From Aldehydirespirator sp965204875 (lineage in GTDB: Bacteria > Actinomycetota > Acidimicrobiia > Acidimicrobiales > Aldehydirespiratoraceae), in NCBI GenBank assembly GCA_965204875.1, contig OZ242020.1:496001-560000 (forward strand): a DNA stretch of 64,000 bases. Direction: 5' to 3'. Under the pieces are notes generated by a model that did not search any database, was not told where the DNA came from, and was given only the letters and a program-made list of their open reading frames with translations. Positions 33,200-41,734 of the stretch are shown here, piece after piece (within the stretch, counting starts at the first letter, position 1; each line of letters starts with the position of its first letter). The translations under genes were made by a program, and so were the position numbers.

Positions 33200-35821
33200 A
33201 TGACGCGCATAGCACCTCTCGTCATTGCACGCAATGCTCGCTACACAGCCTCGGAGTCCTCCCCGCGATCGCGAGGGCTGCTATGTGTCCTCGCCGTGAT
33301 AACGTTGCTGGCCACATCAACAGCGCTCGCCGGCGCAACGGAAACATCGGACGCGGACACACCCGACACCGGGCCGATTCCTGACGCATACAACGACGAC
33401 GACGGCAGCGAACACCAAGACGCGCTGAACGAACTAGCCGCCGAAGGCATCCCAGAAGGCACCGAATGCGGCGACAATATGATCTGTCCTGACCAGCCGC
33501 TGCTACGCTGGGAACTCGCGGTCTGGCTGTCGCGAATCTTGCTCAACAACCAGGAACCTCCACAAATCTACCGAACAACCTTTACTGACATCACACTCTA
33601 CGAGTGGTACGCCCGCCATGTCGAACACCTCGCCCAGCTAGATGTCACCCGTGGCTGCCAAACCGACCCGTCGAACTTCTGCTTCAATCAGCCGGTCACC
33701 CGTGCCCAAATGGCCTCATTTCTAGTACGCGCCTTCAAGCTCGCCCGCGACGTTCGCCCGACCTTCAGGTACACCGACATCAGACACTCCGAGCACGCCC
33801 GCAACATCGACGCCAGCACCGCGGCAGGCATAACCAGCGGCTGCCAAACCAAGCCCGCCCGCTACTGTCCCAGCCAGCCCGTCACCAGAGCACAGGCCGC
33901 CGCCCTGCTCATCAAGGCCAAGACACTTGCTCCAATAGCACCAACAGCGACCACCACAATCCCGTACACGGTCCCCTACAACCCACCTGACGGACCAGCA
34001 GTGACCGCAACCACGACCACGACCACCTCTACCACGACGACCACGACCACAACCACGACAACCACAACCACGACAACCACAACCACGACAACCACAACCA
34101 CGACAACCACACTGGTCTTCGCTGAAACGTCGAGCGACTTCCCCAACCCCCCGCCCACAGGCACGCACAAGGCTGTGTCGGCCGGGCGAGATCACACATG
34201 CGCCATAGGCGCCGACGACACCATCACCTGCTGGGGCTGGAACATCAGCGGGCAGGCCGCCGCGCCGGCGGGAACTTTCAAGGCAGTCACAGCCGGACTG
34301 CAACATACCTGCGCCATACGCGCCAACGACACCGCCACCTGCTGGGGATATAACCGCCTCGAGCAGGCAACCGCACCGGCAGGCACATACAAGGCCATCG
34401 CCGCGGGCGGGGACCATAGTTGCGCTATCAAGAAGACCGATGACACCGTCGCATGCTGGGGCGCTATCCAACCCCCGGGCAGCGTCCCACCGGCAGGCAC
34501 ATTCAAAGCGATCACAGCCGGACTGCAACATACCTGCGCCATACGCACCAACGACACCATCGCATGCTGGGGCTTCGGCGCCAATGGACGGGCCAACGCG
34601 CCGTCAGGAACCTTCAAGGCAGTCGCCGCGGGTGAGTCTTACACCTGCGCCATACGCGCCAACGACACCATCACCTGCTGGGGCGAGAACATCCGTGGGC
34701 GGGCCACCGCGCCGTCAGGAACCTTCAAGACAGTCGCAGGGGGCAGGGTGCATAGCTGCGCGATACGCGCCAACGACACCATCACCTGCTGGGGCGACAA
34801 CCGCCTCGAGCAGGCCACCGCACCTGCAGGCACCTACAAAGCCGTGACCGTCGGCTGGAACCACAGCTGCGCCATAAGCACCAGCGACACCATCACCTGC
34901 TGGGGTCGCAAAGACCCGGCAGACGTTCCCTCGGGCAGTGCCAAGGCTGTTGCATCCAGCTCCAGCAGCGATCACAGTTGCGCCATCCTTGCCGATGACA
35001 CCCTCACCTGCTGGGGCTACAACACCGATAGGCAGGCCACAGTGCCCACAGGAACCTTCAAAGCAGCTGCGACCGGCGAGTTCCATACGTGCGCCATGCG
35101 CACCAACGACACCCTCGCATGCTGGGGCGACAACAGATCCGGCAGGGGCACCGCACCCGCGGGCACCTACAAAGCCTTAACCGCCGACGGGGCACACAGC
35201 TGCGCCATAGGCGCCAACGACACCATCACCTGCTGGGGCTTCGGCGACAACGGGCAGACCGCCGCACCCGCAGGCACATACAAAGCAGTCACCGCCGGCA
35301 GGAACCACACCTGCGCCATACGCGCCAACGACACCATCACCTGCTGGGGCTTCGGCGACAACGGGCAGACCGCCGCACCCGCAGGCACATACAAAGCAGT
35401 CACCGCCGGCAGGAACCACACCTGCGCCATACGCGCCAACGACACCATCACCTGCTGGGGCGGCAACGGCAACGGGCAGACCGCCGCACCCGCAGGCACA
35501 TACAAAGCAGTCACCGCCGGCAGGAACCACACCTGCGCCATACGCGCCAACGACACCATCACCTGCTGGGGCGGCAACGGCAACGGGCAGGCCACCGCAC
35601 CCGCAGGCACATACAAAGCAGTCACAGCGGGCAGCGCGCATAGTTGCGCCATACGCGCCAACGACACCATCACCTGCTGGGGCGACAACAACTCCGGCCA
35701 GGCCACCGCACCCGCAGGCACATACAAAGCCATCGCCGCCGGCAGGAACCACACCTGCGCCATACGCGCCAACGACACCATCACCTGCTGGGGCTCGATC
35801 ACCGCCTTCAAGGCAGCCTGA
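33200..35821 (+). CDS. Secreted SLH-domain protein with 15 RCC1-like repeats
   Basis: An 873-residue exported protein. A basic start and the hydrophobic stretch LLCVLAVITLLATSTALAGA form the signal peptide. Residues about 60-250 hold SLH-type units (AAEGIPEGTECG, VTRAQMASFLVRAFKLA, VTRAQAAALLIKAKT) that usually bind cell-wall polymer. A Thr-rich linker of about 30 residues follows. Residues 315-870 hold 15 units of about 37 residues with the core HTCAIRANDTITCWG, each with paired cysteines nine residues apart, like RCC1/BNR beta-propellers. It probably sits on the cell surface and binds a ligand; the partner is unknown. It is transcribed divergently from the MttB-type gene. Confidence 0.85.
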   Translation: MTRIAPLVIARNARYTASESSPRSRGLLCVLAVITLLATSTALAGATETSDADTPDTGPIPDAYNDDDGSEHQDALNELAAEGIPEGTECGDNMICPDQPLLRWELAVWLSRILLNNQEPPQIYRTTFTDITLYEWYARHVEHLAQLDVTRGCQTDPSNFCFNQPVTRAQMASFLVRAFKLARDVRPTFRYTDIRHSEHARNIDASTAAGITSGCQTKPARYCPSQPVTRAQAAALLIKAKTLAPIAPTATTTIPYTVPYNPPDGPAVTATTTTTTSTTTTTTTTTTTTTTTTTTTTTTTTTTTLVFAETSSDFPNPPPTGTHKAVSAGRDHTCAIGADDTITCWGWNISGQAAAPAGTFKAVTAGLQHTCAIRANDTATCWGYNRLEQATAPAGTYKAIAAGGDHSCAIKKTDDTVACWGAIQPPGSVPPAGTFKAITAGLQHTCAIRTNDTIACWGFGANGRANAPSGTFKAVAAGESYTCAIRANDTITCWGENIRGRATAPSGTFKTVAGGRVHSCAIRANDTITCWGDNRLEQATAPAGTYKAVTVGWNHSCAISTSDTITCWGRKDPADVPSGSAKAVASSSSSDHSCAILADDTLTCWGYNTDRQATVPTGTFKAAATGEFHTCAMRTNDTLACWGDNRSGRGTAPAGTYKALTADGAHSCAIGANDTITCWGFGDNGQTAAPAGTYKAVTAGRNHTCAIRANDTITCWGFGDNGQTAAPAGTYKAVTAGRNHTCAIRANDTITCWGGNGNGQTAAPAGTYKAVTAGRNHTCAIRANDTITCWGGNGNGQATAPAGTYKAVTAGSAHSCAIRANDTITCWGDNNSGQATAPAGTYKAIAAGRNHTCAIRANDTITCWGSITAFKAA
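34008..34112 (+). repeat. Thr-codon (ACN) tract, poly-Thr linker
   Basis: About 100 bases of ACC/ACG/ACA codons encode nearly uninterrupted threonine between the SLH and RCC1-like domains. It is likely an extended, possibly glycosylated spacer and is prone to slippage. Confidence 0.85.
35210..35600 (+). repeat. Near-identical 111-bp repeats in the RCC1-like region
   Basis: Repeat units 10 to 13 are almost identical at DNA level over their 111-bp length (core GCCAACGACACCATCACCTG), whereas earlier units have diverged. This indicates recent expansion or gene conversion. Confidence 0.85.
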
Positions 35822-35859
35822 CGGCCTGCTCGGCTGGTCGCAGTCCCAAGGATCAGCGA

Positions 35860-36927
35860 ATGTCGATTACGCAGCGGCACAGCGACTTTCCCGGGGCAAC
35901 CGAGCTTGTGGAGCTGTCTTCTGAGGATCCCTCTGCCCTGGTTGATTGCTTCGCGGCACGCGGCTGGGGCGACGGACTCCCGCTCATCGCACCAACACCC
36001 GGCCGGGTCGAGGCGATGCTGGCCGGCTGCGCGGCCGACCCCGACGAGGCCGTCGCCACGCTGCCGCCCCGATCGGGAGTGGCCACCCGCCGCATCATCG
36101 CGATCAACGCCGTGCTCGCCGGCTGCCGCCGCGAGCACCTGCCCGTGCTGGTGGCGGCCGCGGAGGCGCTGGCACGCCCCGAAGTCAACCTGCGCGGCGT
36201 CAACGCCACCACTCACCCGGTGGCACCCCTGCTCATCGTGCACGGCGAGATCGCCAGAACGGCCGGCTACAACGCCGGACTCGGCGCCTTCGGGTCGGGC
36301 AACCTCGCCAACGCGGCCACGGGCAGGGCGCTGCGAATGCTGCTGATGCACGTCGCCGGGGCGGTGCCGGGCGCCGGCGACGCGGCCACGCAGGGCGGCC
36401 CGGCCAAGTACTCCTATTGCGTGGCCGAGAACCTGGCCCGGTCGCCGTGGGGCGGGTACGCGCCCAGCGTCGGTGTGGACACGCCGTCCGCGGTGACGGT
36501 GCACTGCGGGGAGGCGCCCCACAACGTGCACGACATGGAGTCCAGCGATCCCGCACCGATCCTCGACAAGGCAGCCTCGGCGATGGCGTCGCTGGGCTCG
36601 AACCATGCGCCTGTCAGCGGCGCCGAGTTCTTCGTGATGCTCTGCCCGGAGCACGCAGCCGCCTGCTCGTCCGCCGGCTGGACCCGCGAGCACGTGGCGT
36701 CCTACCTATTCGAGCGGGCCAGGCTGCCGGCGGGCGACCTGCGCGCCGGGTTCGCCCTCAGGGCCTGGGCCCCGTGGCAGGAGGCCCTGGCTGACGGCGC
36801 GCCGATGGCGGTGACCGAGCATCCCGGCAACATCAAGGTTGTCGTCGTGGGCGGTGACGGCAAGCACAGTTCGGTGATACCGAGCTGGGGCATGACCCGC
36901 AGCGTCACAGTGCCCGTCGAGCAGTGA
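35860..36927 (+). CDS. Conserved protein of unknown function paired with the UGSC selenoprotein
   Basis: A 355-residue cytoplasmic protein. The ATG at 35860 follows AAGGA by seven bases; the longer frame lies inside the RCC1 gene. Visible segments are WGDGLPLIAPTPGRVEAML, RIIAINAVLAGCRREHLPVL, GVNATTHPVAPLLIVHG, GGPAKYSYCVAEN and HSSVIPSWGM. The conserved Cys, His and Gly-rich stretches suggest an enzyme, but I know of no assigned reaction. It is followed by the UGSC-family gene on the same strand, and I recall the two families occurring together (recollection, not checked). The 3' end, including the stop, is repeated 69 bp downstream. Confidence 0.75.
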   Translation: MSITQRHSDFPGATELVELSSEDPSALVDCFAARGWGDGLPLIAPTPGRVEAMLAGCAADPDEAVATLPPRSGVATRRIIAINAVLAGCRREHLPVLVAAAEALARPEVNLRGVNATTHPVAPLLIVHGEIARTAGYNAGLGAFGSGNLANAATGRALRMLLMHVAGAVPGAGDAATQGGPAKYSYCVAENLARSPWGGYAPSVGVDTPSAVTVHCGEAPHNVHDMESSDPAPILDKAASAMASLGSNHAPVSGAEFFVMLCPEHAAACSSAGWTREHVASYLFERARLPAGDLRAGFALRAWAPWQEALADGAPMAVTEHPGNIKVVVVGGDGKHSSVIPSWGMTRSVTVPVEQ

Positions 36928-37003
36928 GCCCCCGTGCCCGGCAGCGGAGTGGCCAAGCCGGAGTCGCGTGGCGTCACGGTGCCCGCCGAGCAGTGAGCCT
37001 CCG
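36902..37003. repeat. Duplicated gene tail including the stop, 69-bp spacing
   Basis: GCGTCACAGTGCCCGTCGAG CAGTGA at 36902 recurs at 36971 with two changes. The gene ends RSVTVPVEQ plus TGA and the copy reads RGVTVPAEQ plus TGA in the same frame (23 codons away). Confidence 0.9.
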
Positions 37004-37051
37004 GTGACATCCGGAACCTGGGGAAGCAAGCAAAGGCAAAGGAGTTCACAG

Positions 37052-37573
37052 ATGCTGGTCTATGCCCCCGATGGAGCCGTCGGGTCACCGCCCGCCGCCC
37101 TCGCCGCGCCCGTCAGCGTGCTCGCCGGCAAGCGGATCGGGATCCTCGACAACACGAAGCCCAACGCCGGCCTGCTGCTGGAACGCTTGGCGCAGCAACT
37201 CTCATCGCGCACGAGGGCCACGGTCGCACTCGTCGAGCGCAAGAATGCCGCCCTGCCAGCACGCGAGCAGGTGCTGGCCCGGCTCGCCGCTGAGGTCGAT
37301 GCGGTCCTCACCGGATCAGCCGATTGAGGAAGCTGCACGTCGTGGAGTGTCCACGACTCCGTCAATCTTGAGACAGCCGGCATTCCCACCGTCCTGGAGT
37401 CCACCACTGCCTTCAGCCCGCTGGCCCGCGAGGTGGCCGCGACGCTGGCGCTGCCAGACATCAGGATCGTGGAGGTGGGACACCCTCTCGGGGGTGCCGC
37501 CGAGTCGACCGTGCTCGACTGGGCCGACGCCGCGGTGGAGCCGACGCTGCGCTGCCTGACCCGTCCGGCATGA
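37052..37573 (+). CDS. UGSC-family selenoprotein (in-frame TGA = selenocysteine)
   Basis: A 173-residue protein read through an in-frame TGA at 37325-37327 (residue 92). The ATG at 37052 has AAAGGAG about eight bases upstream. The TGA falls exactly in the U-G-S-C motif: GSAD-Sec-GSCTSWSVHDSVNLE. The coding signal is continuous on both sides, with KRIGILDNTKPNAGLLLE before and GIPTVLESTTAFSPLAREVA and VGHPLGG after. A perfect 8-bp hairpin starts 11 bases after the TGA, the position of a bacterial SECIS. Family members carry a Sec/Cys redox motif of unproven function. Annotation pipelines would split or truncate the gene at the TGA. It requires SelA, SelB, SelD and tRNA-Sec elsewhere. Confidence 0.9.
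37339..37357 (+). promoter_or_regulatory. SECIS-like hairpin of the UGSC selenoprotein gene
   Basis: GTCGTGGA (37339-37346), loop GTG and TCCACGAC (37350-37357) form a perfect 8-bp stem beginning 11 bases after the TGA. A GU-containing apical loop is what SelB usually recognises in bacteria. Confidence 0.75.
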
Positions 37574-37579
37574 CAGGCC

Positions 37580-38392
37580 TCAGGATGGGAACCAGAGCCG
37601 CAGTGCGGTGCCTCCCAGGCAGGCCTCCTGCTGCGTGCTGCTGAGACCGCCGAACGCGTCGATCCCGAGGCGGACCAGTTCCGTATAGGAGCGGTCATGC
37701 GTCTGGCCGAAGTCTGAGCCCCACATGAGCCGCTCAGAGCCGAAAGCGCCGGCGAGCCGACCGATGAAGGGGCGGGCCGTGCCCGCGACGGCGATCGCGG
37801 CGTCGATTACGATGGACGTGACCTTCAGGTGCAGGTTCTCGAAGCGGGCCAGCGCCAGCAGTGGCTCGGGATGCGCCACGTCGCAGAACCCGCAGTGGTC
37901 GAGCGACACGGGCGCGCCGTCGAAACGATCGAGCACCGATGCCAGCTCGTGCAGGCGCTGCTGGAGGATCGTCACGATGATCCGGGCTCCGGATGCGGCC
38001 GCCTGCTCCCACAGCGCCAGCCTCGACGGATCGCTCAGGGAGTCGCCGCTCTCGGCGATCTCGAAGAACCGCACACCCTGCATGGCACGGTCATCGAGCC
38101 AGTGGGCGAGCGTCTCGCGAGGGTGGTCGGCGCAGGGATCGATGGCGCATGCCGAGGCGAGCCGGTACGAGTGGGCCTCGGCGCTGTCGGCGGCATAGCT
38201 GTTGTCGAACGAGTAGGCCCCAACGGGCTGCATCAGCACGGCTCGGCCGACGCCCGCGGCGTCCATCCCCTCGAGCAGCCGCTCGGTCGAGCACGGCGAC
38301 TCCAGGTACCAGCGTCCCGAGAGCGGCCTCGGCGACAGGGGATAGGAATCGAGATCACCTGACACGACATGCGTGTGGGTGTCCACCAACAC
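37580..38392 (-). CDS. Amidohydrolase-superfamily TIM-barrel hydrolase (COG3618-like)
   Basis: Metal-dependent hydrolase or lactonase, 270 residues. The first metal site is MLVDTHTHVVSGD at the N-terminus. The later His is in VSLDHCGFCDV and the catalytic Asp is in LMWGSDFGQTHDRSY near residue 225. The family includes 2-pyrone-4,6-dicarboxylate lactonase and L-rhamnono- and fucono-lactonases; the substrate here is unknown. It is convergent with the selenoprotein gene, only six bases from its stop. Confidence 0.85.
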   Translation of the reverse strand: MLVDTHTHVVSGDLDSYPLSPRPLSGRWYLESPCSTERLLEGMDAAGVGRAVLMQPVGAYSFDNSYAADSAEAHSYRLASACAIDPCADHPRETLAHWLDDRAMQGVRFFEIAESGDSLSDPSRLALWEQAAASGARIIVTILQQRLHELASVLDRFDGAPVSLDHCGFCDVAHPEPLLALARFENLHLKVTSIVIDAAIAVAGTARPFIGRLAGAFGSERLMWGSDFGQTHDRSYTELVRLGIDAFGGLSSTQQEACLGGTALRLWFPS

Positions 38393-38478
38393 CGCCTCAC
38401 GCTACCGGCCGTCCAGAGTCGCCGGCCGCACGACCCGGAGGCACAGGCCGGGTCCGAACCGCAAGGAGGAACCCCCCA

Positions 38479-40059
38479 TCATGTCAACCCTGCGTCATAG
38501 GGCTGCAGTTCTGACCTGACCGCTTGCGACACCCCCGGCGGCATGCCTGCCACCGACACGGTGACCCCGCCCGACCCGATCCGCTCCAGAAGGCGGCGCA
38601 GCGCCACGGCACCCGAGTAGTCGAGCCGCCCCACGCCGGCGAGGTCGATCACCACGCCGGTGAGGCCCTGCTCCAGGGCCAGCTCCTCTCGCACCAGGCG
38701 CTCAACCTGGGGCACGGTCGCGAACCACATGACGCCCCTGGGGCGCACCGTGAGCGTGTCGCCCACCCGCTCGCCCGGTGTCGTCAGGTGCAGCTCGCGG
38801 TAGAGGTGCACCGCCACCGCCAGAGCCACCCCGACGAGCACGCCCCGCTCCACCCGGGGCGCCAGCGCGATGGTGGCGAGCGTCGTGCCCGCGCCCACGA
38901 TTGCCTGGGGAAACGAGCCCCTGGGAAGGCGCACCATCGCCTTCACGTCCACCAGCCGCACGACCGCCACGATCACGATGGCGCCGAGCACTGCCGTTGG
39001 CAGATCCTCCAGCAGCGGCGCCAGCGGCAGCACCACGAGCACGAAGGCGCCGGTGACCGCGCCCGACCATGCACTGGTCGCCCCGGCCATCCGGTTGAGC
39101 GAGCTGCGTGAGAACGAGCCGCCCACCGGGAACGCTCCCGAGATCCCGGCGGCAAGGTTGGCCACGCCCTGGCTGACCATCTCACGGTTGGCGCTCCAGG
39201 GCAGCCTGTCCGCCGCGGCGTAGGTGCGAGCGATCGAGGCGGGCTCCGCGAAGCCGACGAGGGCGATCACGGCCGCCGGCACCAGCAGCGACGGCGCCTC
39301 GGCCCAGGGGAAGCTGAGGCTCAGGGGTATGAAGCCGCCTTCGAGCTCGCCGACCGTCGAGCCGGCGTAGCCGCTTGATCCTGAAACGGCCAGGCTGACG
39401 ATCACAGCGAGCAGGACGCCGGGGAAGAGCCGGTGCACGTAACGGCCGCCGAGCATCGCCAGAGCCGCGCCGGCCGCGAACAGCACCGCGGACCAGCGCC
39501 ACTGACCGGGGCTGCGCAGCGCCGAGACGGCCGCAGCGAAGACCTCGCCCTCGGGATCGACGTCGAAGACCTTGGGCAGCTGCGACGAGATGATCACCGC
39601 CGCGGCGCCCGCGGTGAACCCGGTGAGGACGGGCTCGGACAGCAGGTAGGCGACGCGGCCCAGGCGCGCCGTCCCGAGCAGCAGCCTCATCGCCCCCACG
39701 AGCAGGGCCAGCAGCGCCGCCCTGGCGATGTGGTCGCCGTCGCCGCCGGCTGTGCCGCCCGTGCCCGCCAGGGCGCCGTAGGTGAGCAGTGCCGTGAGCG
39801 CCACCGGCCCCGTCTGCAGGTGGCGGGAGGACACGAACGCAGCGGCGAGCAGCGGCGGCAGCGCCGAGGCGTAGAGACCGTACTGCGGTGGCAGGCCGGC
39901 CAGCTCGGCGTATGCGAGTGACTGGGGAATGGCGACAAGCGCCACGGACAGCCCCGCGATCCAGTCGCCGGTGCTGGGGCCCGAAACCCGTCCGATCAAC
40001 TCGCCGGGGCGCGGGCCGAACATCCCTCTGACCCGGTCGCCGGTGCTCGCGCCAGACAC
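38479..40059 (-). CDS. SulP-family anion transporter with STAS domain
   Basis: Inner-membrane transporter of sulfate, bicarbonate or a related anion, 526 residues. The N-terminal membrane domain starts DWIAGLSVALVAIPQSLAYAELAGLPPQYGLYAS, the SulP signature. It continues through about 10-14 segments (e.g. GGSFSRSSLNRMAGATSAWSG). A cytoplasmic STAS domain occupies about residues 425-526 (GVVIDLAGVGRLDYSGAVAL). The N-terminus carries a duplicated motif, SGASTGDRV at residue 2 and SGPSTGDWI at residue 26, encoded by a 72-bp-spaced DNA repeat. Confidence 0.9.
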   Translation of the reverse strand: MSGASTGDRVRGMFGPRPGELIGRVSGPSTGDWIAGLSVALVAIPQSLAYAELAGLPPQYGLYASALPPLLAAAFVSSRHLQTGPVALTALLTYGALAGTGGTAGGDGDHIARAALLALLVGAMRLLLGTARLGRVAYLLSEPVLTGFTAGAAAVIISSQLPKVFDVDPEGEVFAAAVSALRSPGQWRWSAVLFAAGAALAMLGGRYVHRLFPGVLLAVIVSLAVSGSSGYAGSTVGELEGGFIPLSLSFPWAEAPSLLVPAAVIALVGFAEPASIARTYAAADRLPWSANREMVSQGVANLAAGISGAFPVGGSFSRSSLNRMAGATSAWSGAVTGAFVLVVLPLAPLLEDLPTAVLGAIVIVAVVRLVDVKAMVRLPRGSFPQAIVGAGTTLATIALAPRVERGVLVGVALAVAVHLYRELHLTTPGERVGDTLTVRPRGVMWFATVPQVERLVREELALEQGLTGVVIDLAGVGRLDYSGAVALRRLLERIGSGGVTVSVAGMPPGVSQAVRSELQPYDAGLT

Positions 40060-40066
40060 CCTTCCG
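39964..40066. repeat. 72-bp-spaced repeat at the SulP gene 5' end
   Basis: GTCGCCGGTGCTGGGGCCCG at 39964 and GTCGCCGGTGCTCGCGCCAG at 40036 continue into related bases and encode SGPSTGDW and SGASTGDR in frame (24 codons apart). Confidence 0.8.
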
Positions 40067-40075
40067 AGGTTAGGA

Positions 40076-40164
40076 GGCCGCGCACTCTCAACCGGTGACC
40101 GCCCCGTGCCCTCTCTTCGCGGCCTGTTCGAGCATGTGGCCGCGCACGCTCAACCGGTGACCGC
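40076..40164. repeat. 62-bp-spaced direct repeat in a divergent promoter region
   Basis: GGCCGCGCACTCTCAACCGG TGACCGC at 40076 and a copy with one change at 40138 lie between the divergent SulP and SCP2-like genes. Confidence 0.9.
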
Positions 40165-40178
40165 TACGGTGAGCCGCG

Positions 40179-40643
40179 ATGGCACAGGAGCAGCCATCGG
40201 CGCGGGACCCGGCAGTCGCATCGCAGCAGGCATCGCAGCGTGTCACGCCGGGCGATGCCCGGCAGGGGCCCGAGCCGCTCACAGGCGAGTGGGTCAGCTG
40301 GCTGGCGTCGAAGGTGTCGACTCACCGAGCCGACCCCGAGCGGGACCTGATCATCCAACACCGGGTAGTCGACGCCGACGGCAGCGAGTTCTGCTGGCAT
40401 GTGCGCCTGCAGCACGGCGAGGTGGCCGTCATCGCCGGATTGGCACCGGAGGAGTCCTCGGGTACCGGCCGGGTGACCTTCACCTCGGACAGGCAGACCG
40501 CGGCAGCCATCGCCGGAGGCGAGTCATCGGCGGCGCTGGCGGTCCTCGCGGGCAAGCTCCGCATAGACGGCGACGCACGCCTGCTGATCTCGGCGATGCC
40601 GGCGATGGAGGCCCTCGGCGCCGCCCTCGACGCACCGGCTTGA
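40179..40643 (+). CDS. SCP2-like sterol/lipid-binding domain protein
   Basis: A 154-residue soluble protein. The C-terminal part (VTFTSDRQTAAAIAGGESSA through LAGKLRIDGDARLL) has the pattern of SCP-2 lipid-transfer domains. The first 35 residues are hydrophilic and probably disordered. The function may be binding of fatty acyl chains or other hydrophobic ligands, and the assignment is moderate. The 3' end with its TGA is repeated 72 bp downstream. Confidence 0.65.
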   Translation: MAQEQPSARDPAVASQQASQRVTPGDARQGPEPLTGEWVSWLASKVSTHRADPERDLIIQHRVVDADGSEFCWHVRLQHGEVAVIAGLAPEESSGTGRVTFTSDRQTAAAIAGGESSAALAVLAGKLRIDGDARLLISAMPAMEALGAALDAPA

Positions 40644-40729
40644 AACGCTCTTGACCCCATCGACCCCAGCACCCGGACCTGCACACTCACGCCGCTCTCG
40701 GCGCACCGGCTTGAAGCGCTCCCGACCCT
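40619..40729. repeat. Duplicated gene tail including the stop, 72-bp spacing
   Basis: A 39-bp segment containing GCACCGGCTTGAAACGCTC at 40619-40657 recurs at 40691-40729 with five changes. The gene ends AALDAPA plus TGA and the copy reads AALGAPA plus TGA in the same frame. Confidence 0.92.
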
Positions 40730-40814
40730 TCGTTCACGCCCCGCTCACGCGATCTGCTCACGCTGCCTGCCGGCCGGATGTTCTCCAATGGCGCCCCGGC
40801 GCGATCTCCTACCC

Positions 40815-41720
40815 CTACTTCAGGAAGCGGCTGGTCGTGTTGTCCGCGAGCACCTTGCCTGCGGTCTGGCACCCGGGGCAGTAGGCCACCCGGTAGCGGC
40901 GGTACTCGACTGAGCGGATCACCTGCCCGCAGGCCGGGCACCGCTCGCCCACCCGGTGATGCACGTCGTTGGGCCGGTCAGCCGAGCGGCCCATGTCGTC
41001 AAGCACACGCTCGGCCGCCAGCCCGCGGGCGATGGCGGAGCCGATGGCCTCGTGGAGGCGGCCGACTGCCGCGCCGTCGAGTCTGGCGGTATTGGCGAAG
41101 GGCGAGATTCTGGCTGCGTGGAGTACTTCGTTGGCGAGCAGCCTGCCGATGCCGGCCACCTGCGACTGATCCCGCAGGAAGCCGTGAACCCGCTCGCTGG
41201 TGGCGGCCAGGCGGCGGGACAGCTCCTCGGGCCCGAGGCGATCCGCGTCAGGGCCCAGGCGGCACAGGGGCTGCGCGTGCTCGGGATCGCCCGCCACGAG
41301 CCAGACCCCGGCACGGTGCTCACGCCCCGCCTCGGTAAGCAGCAGCGCCGTGCCGCCGTCGAAGACCCAGCGTGCCATTCCCCCGCGAGGCTTGCGGGTC
41401 TGCTTGGCGTCGGCGCGCAAGCGGCCTCCCTGCATGAGGTGCACGACGAACGTGAGCCTGCCGGCAGCCGCAGAGTCCGCGCCCGGCACTTCGCAGCCGG
41501 GGCCGTCGCCCTCGGGCCCGGTATCGGCGCTGAAGTCCAGCAGGAGGTACTTGCCCCGGTGTCGCACCGCCTTGAGCCTGCGGCCGTGCGCGGCAGCGGG
41601 ACGGGGATCGAACGTCTTGAGCGCCGCGGGATGCAGCGGCTGGAAGCCGGCCAGCGCCGTGCCGGCGAACGCTTCGGACAGCCGCTCGGCGTGGGCCGCG
41701 ATCTCCGGCAGCTCCGGCAC
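40815..41720 (-). CDS. Fpg/Nei-family DNA glycosylase/AP lyase
   Basis: Base-excision repair enzyme, 301 residues. The mature N-terminus is PELPE with catalytic Pro and Glu, starting from GTG at 41720. The helix-two-turn-helix region includes DQSQVAGIGRLLANEVLHAARISPF. A zinc finger follows (CPACG then YCPGCQTAGK). A Lys of the catalytic beta-hairpin is seen in RHRGKYLLLDF. Small acidic insertions (GPEGDGPGCEVPGADS) are present. It may remove oxidised purines or pyrimidines; the two branches cannot be separated by eye. Confidence 0.87.
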   Translation of the reverse strand: MPELPEIAAHAERLSEAFAGTALAGFQPLHPAALKTFDPRPAAAHGRRLKAVRHRGKYLLLDFSADTGPEGDGPGCEVPGADSAAAGRLTFVVHLMQGGRLRADAKQTRKPRGGMARWVFDGGTALLLTEAGREHRAGVWLVAGDPEHAQPLCRLGPDADRLGPEELSRRLAATSERVHGFLRDQSQVAGIGRLLANEVLHAARISPFANTARLDGAAVGRLHEAIGSAIARGLAAERVLDDMGRSADRPNDVHHRVGERCPACGQVIRSVEYRRYRVAYCPGCQTAGKVLADNTTSRFLK

Positions 41721-41734
41721 GAACTGCGCGCCCC

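Noticed and set aside
35167..36693. Minus-strand 508-residue open frame with repeats
   Set aside because: It is antisense to the RCC1-like repeats, whose regularity keeps the opposite frame open.
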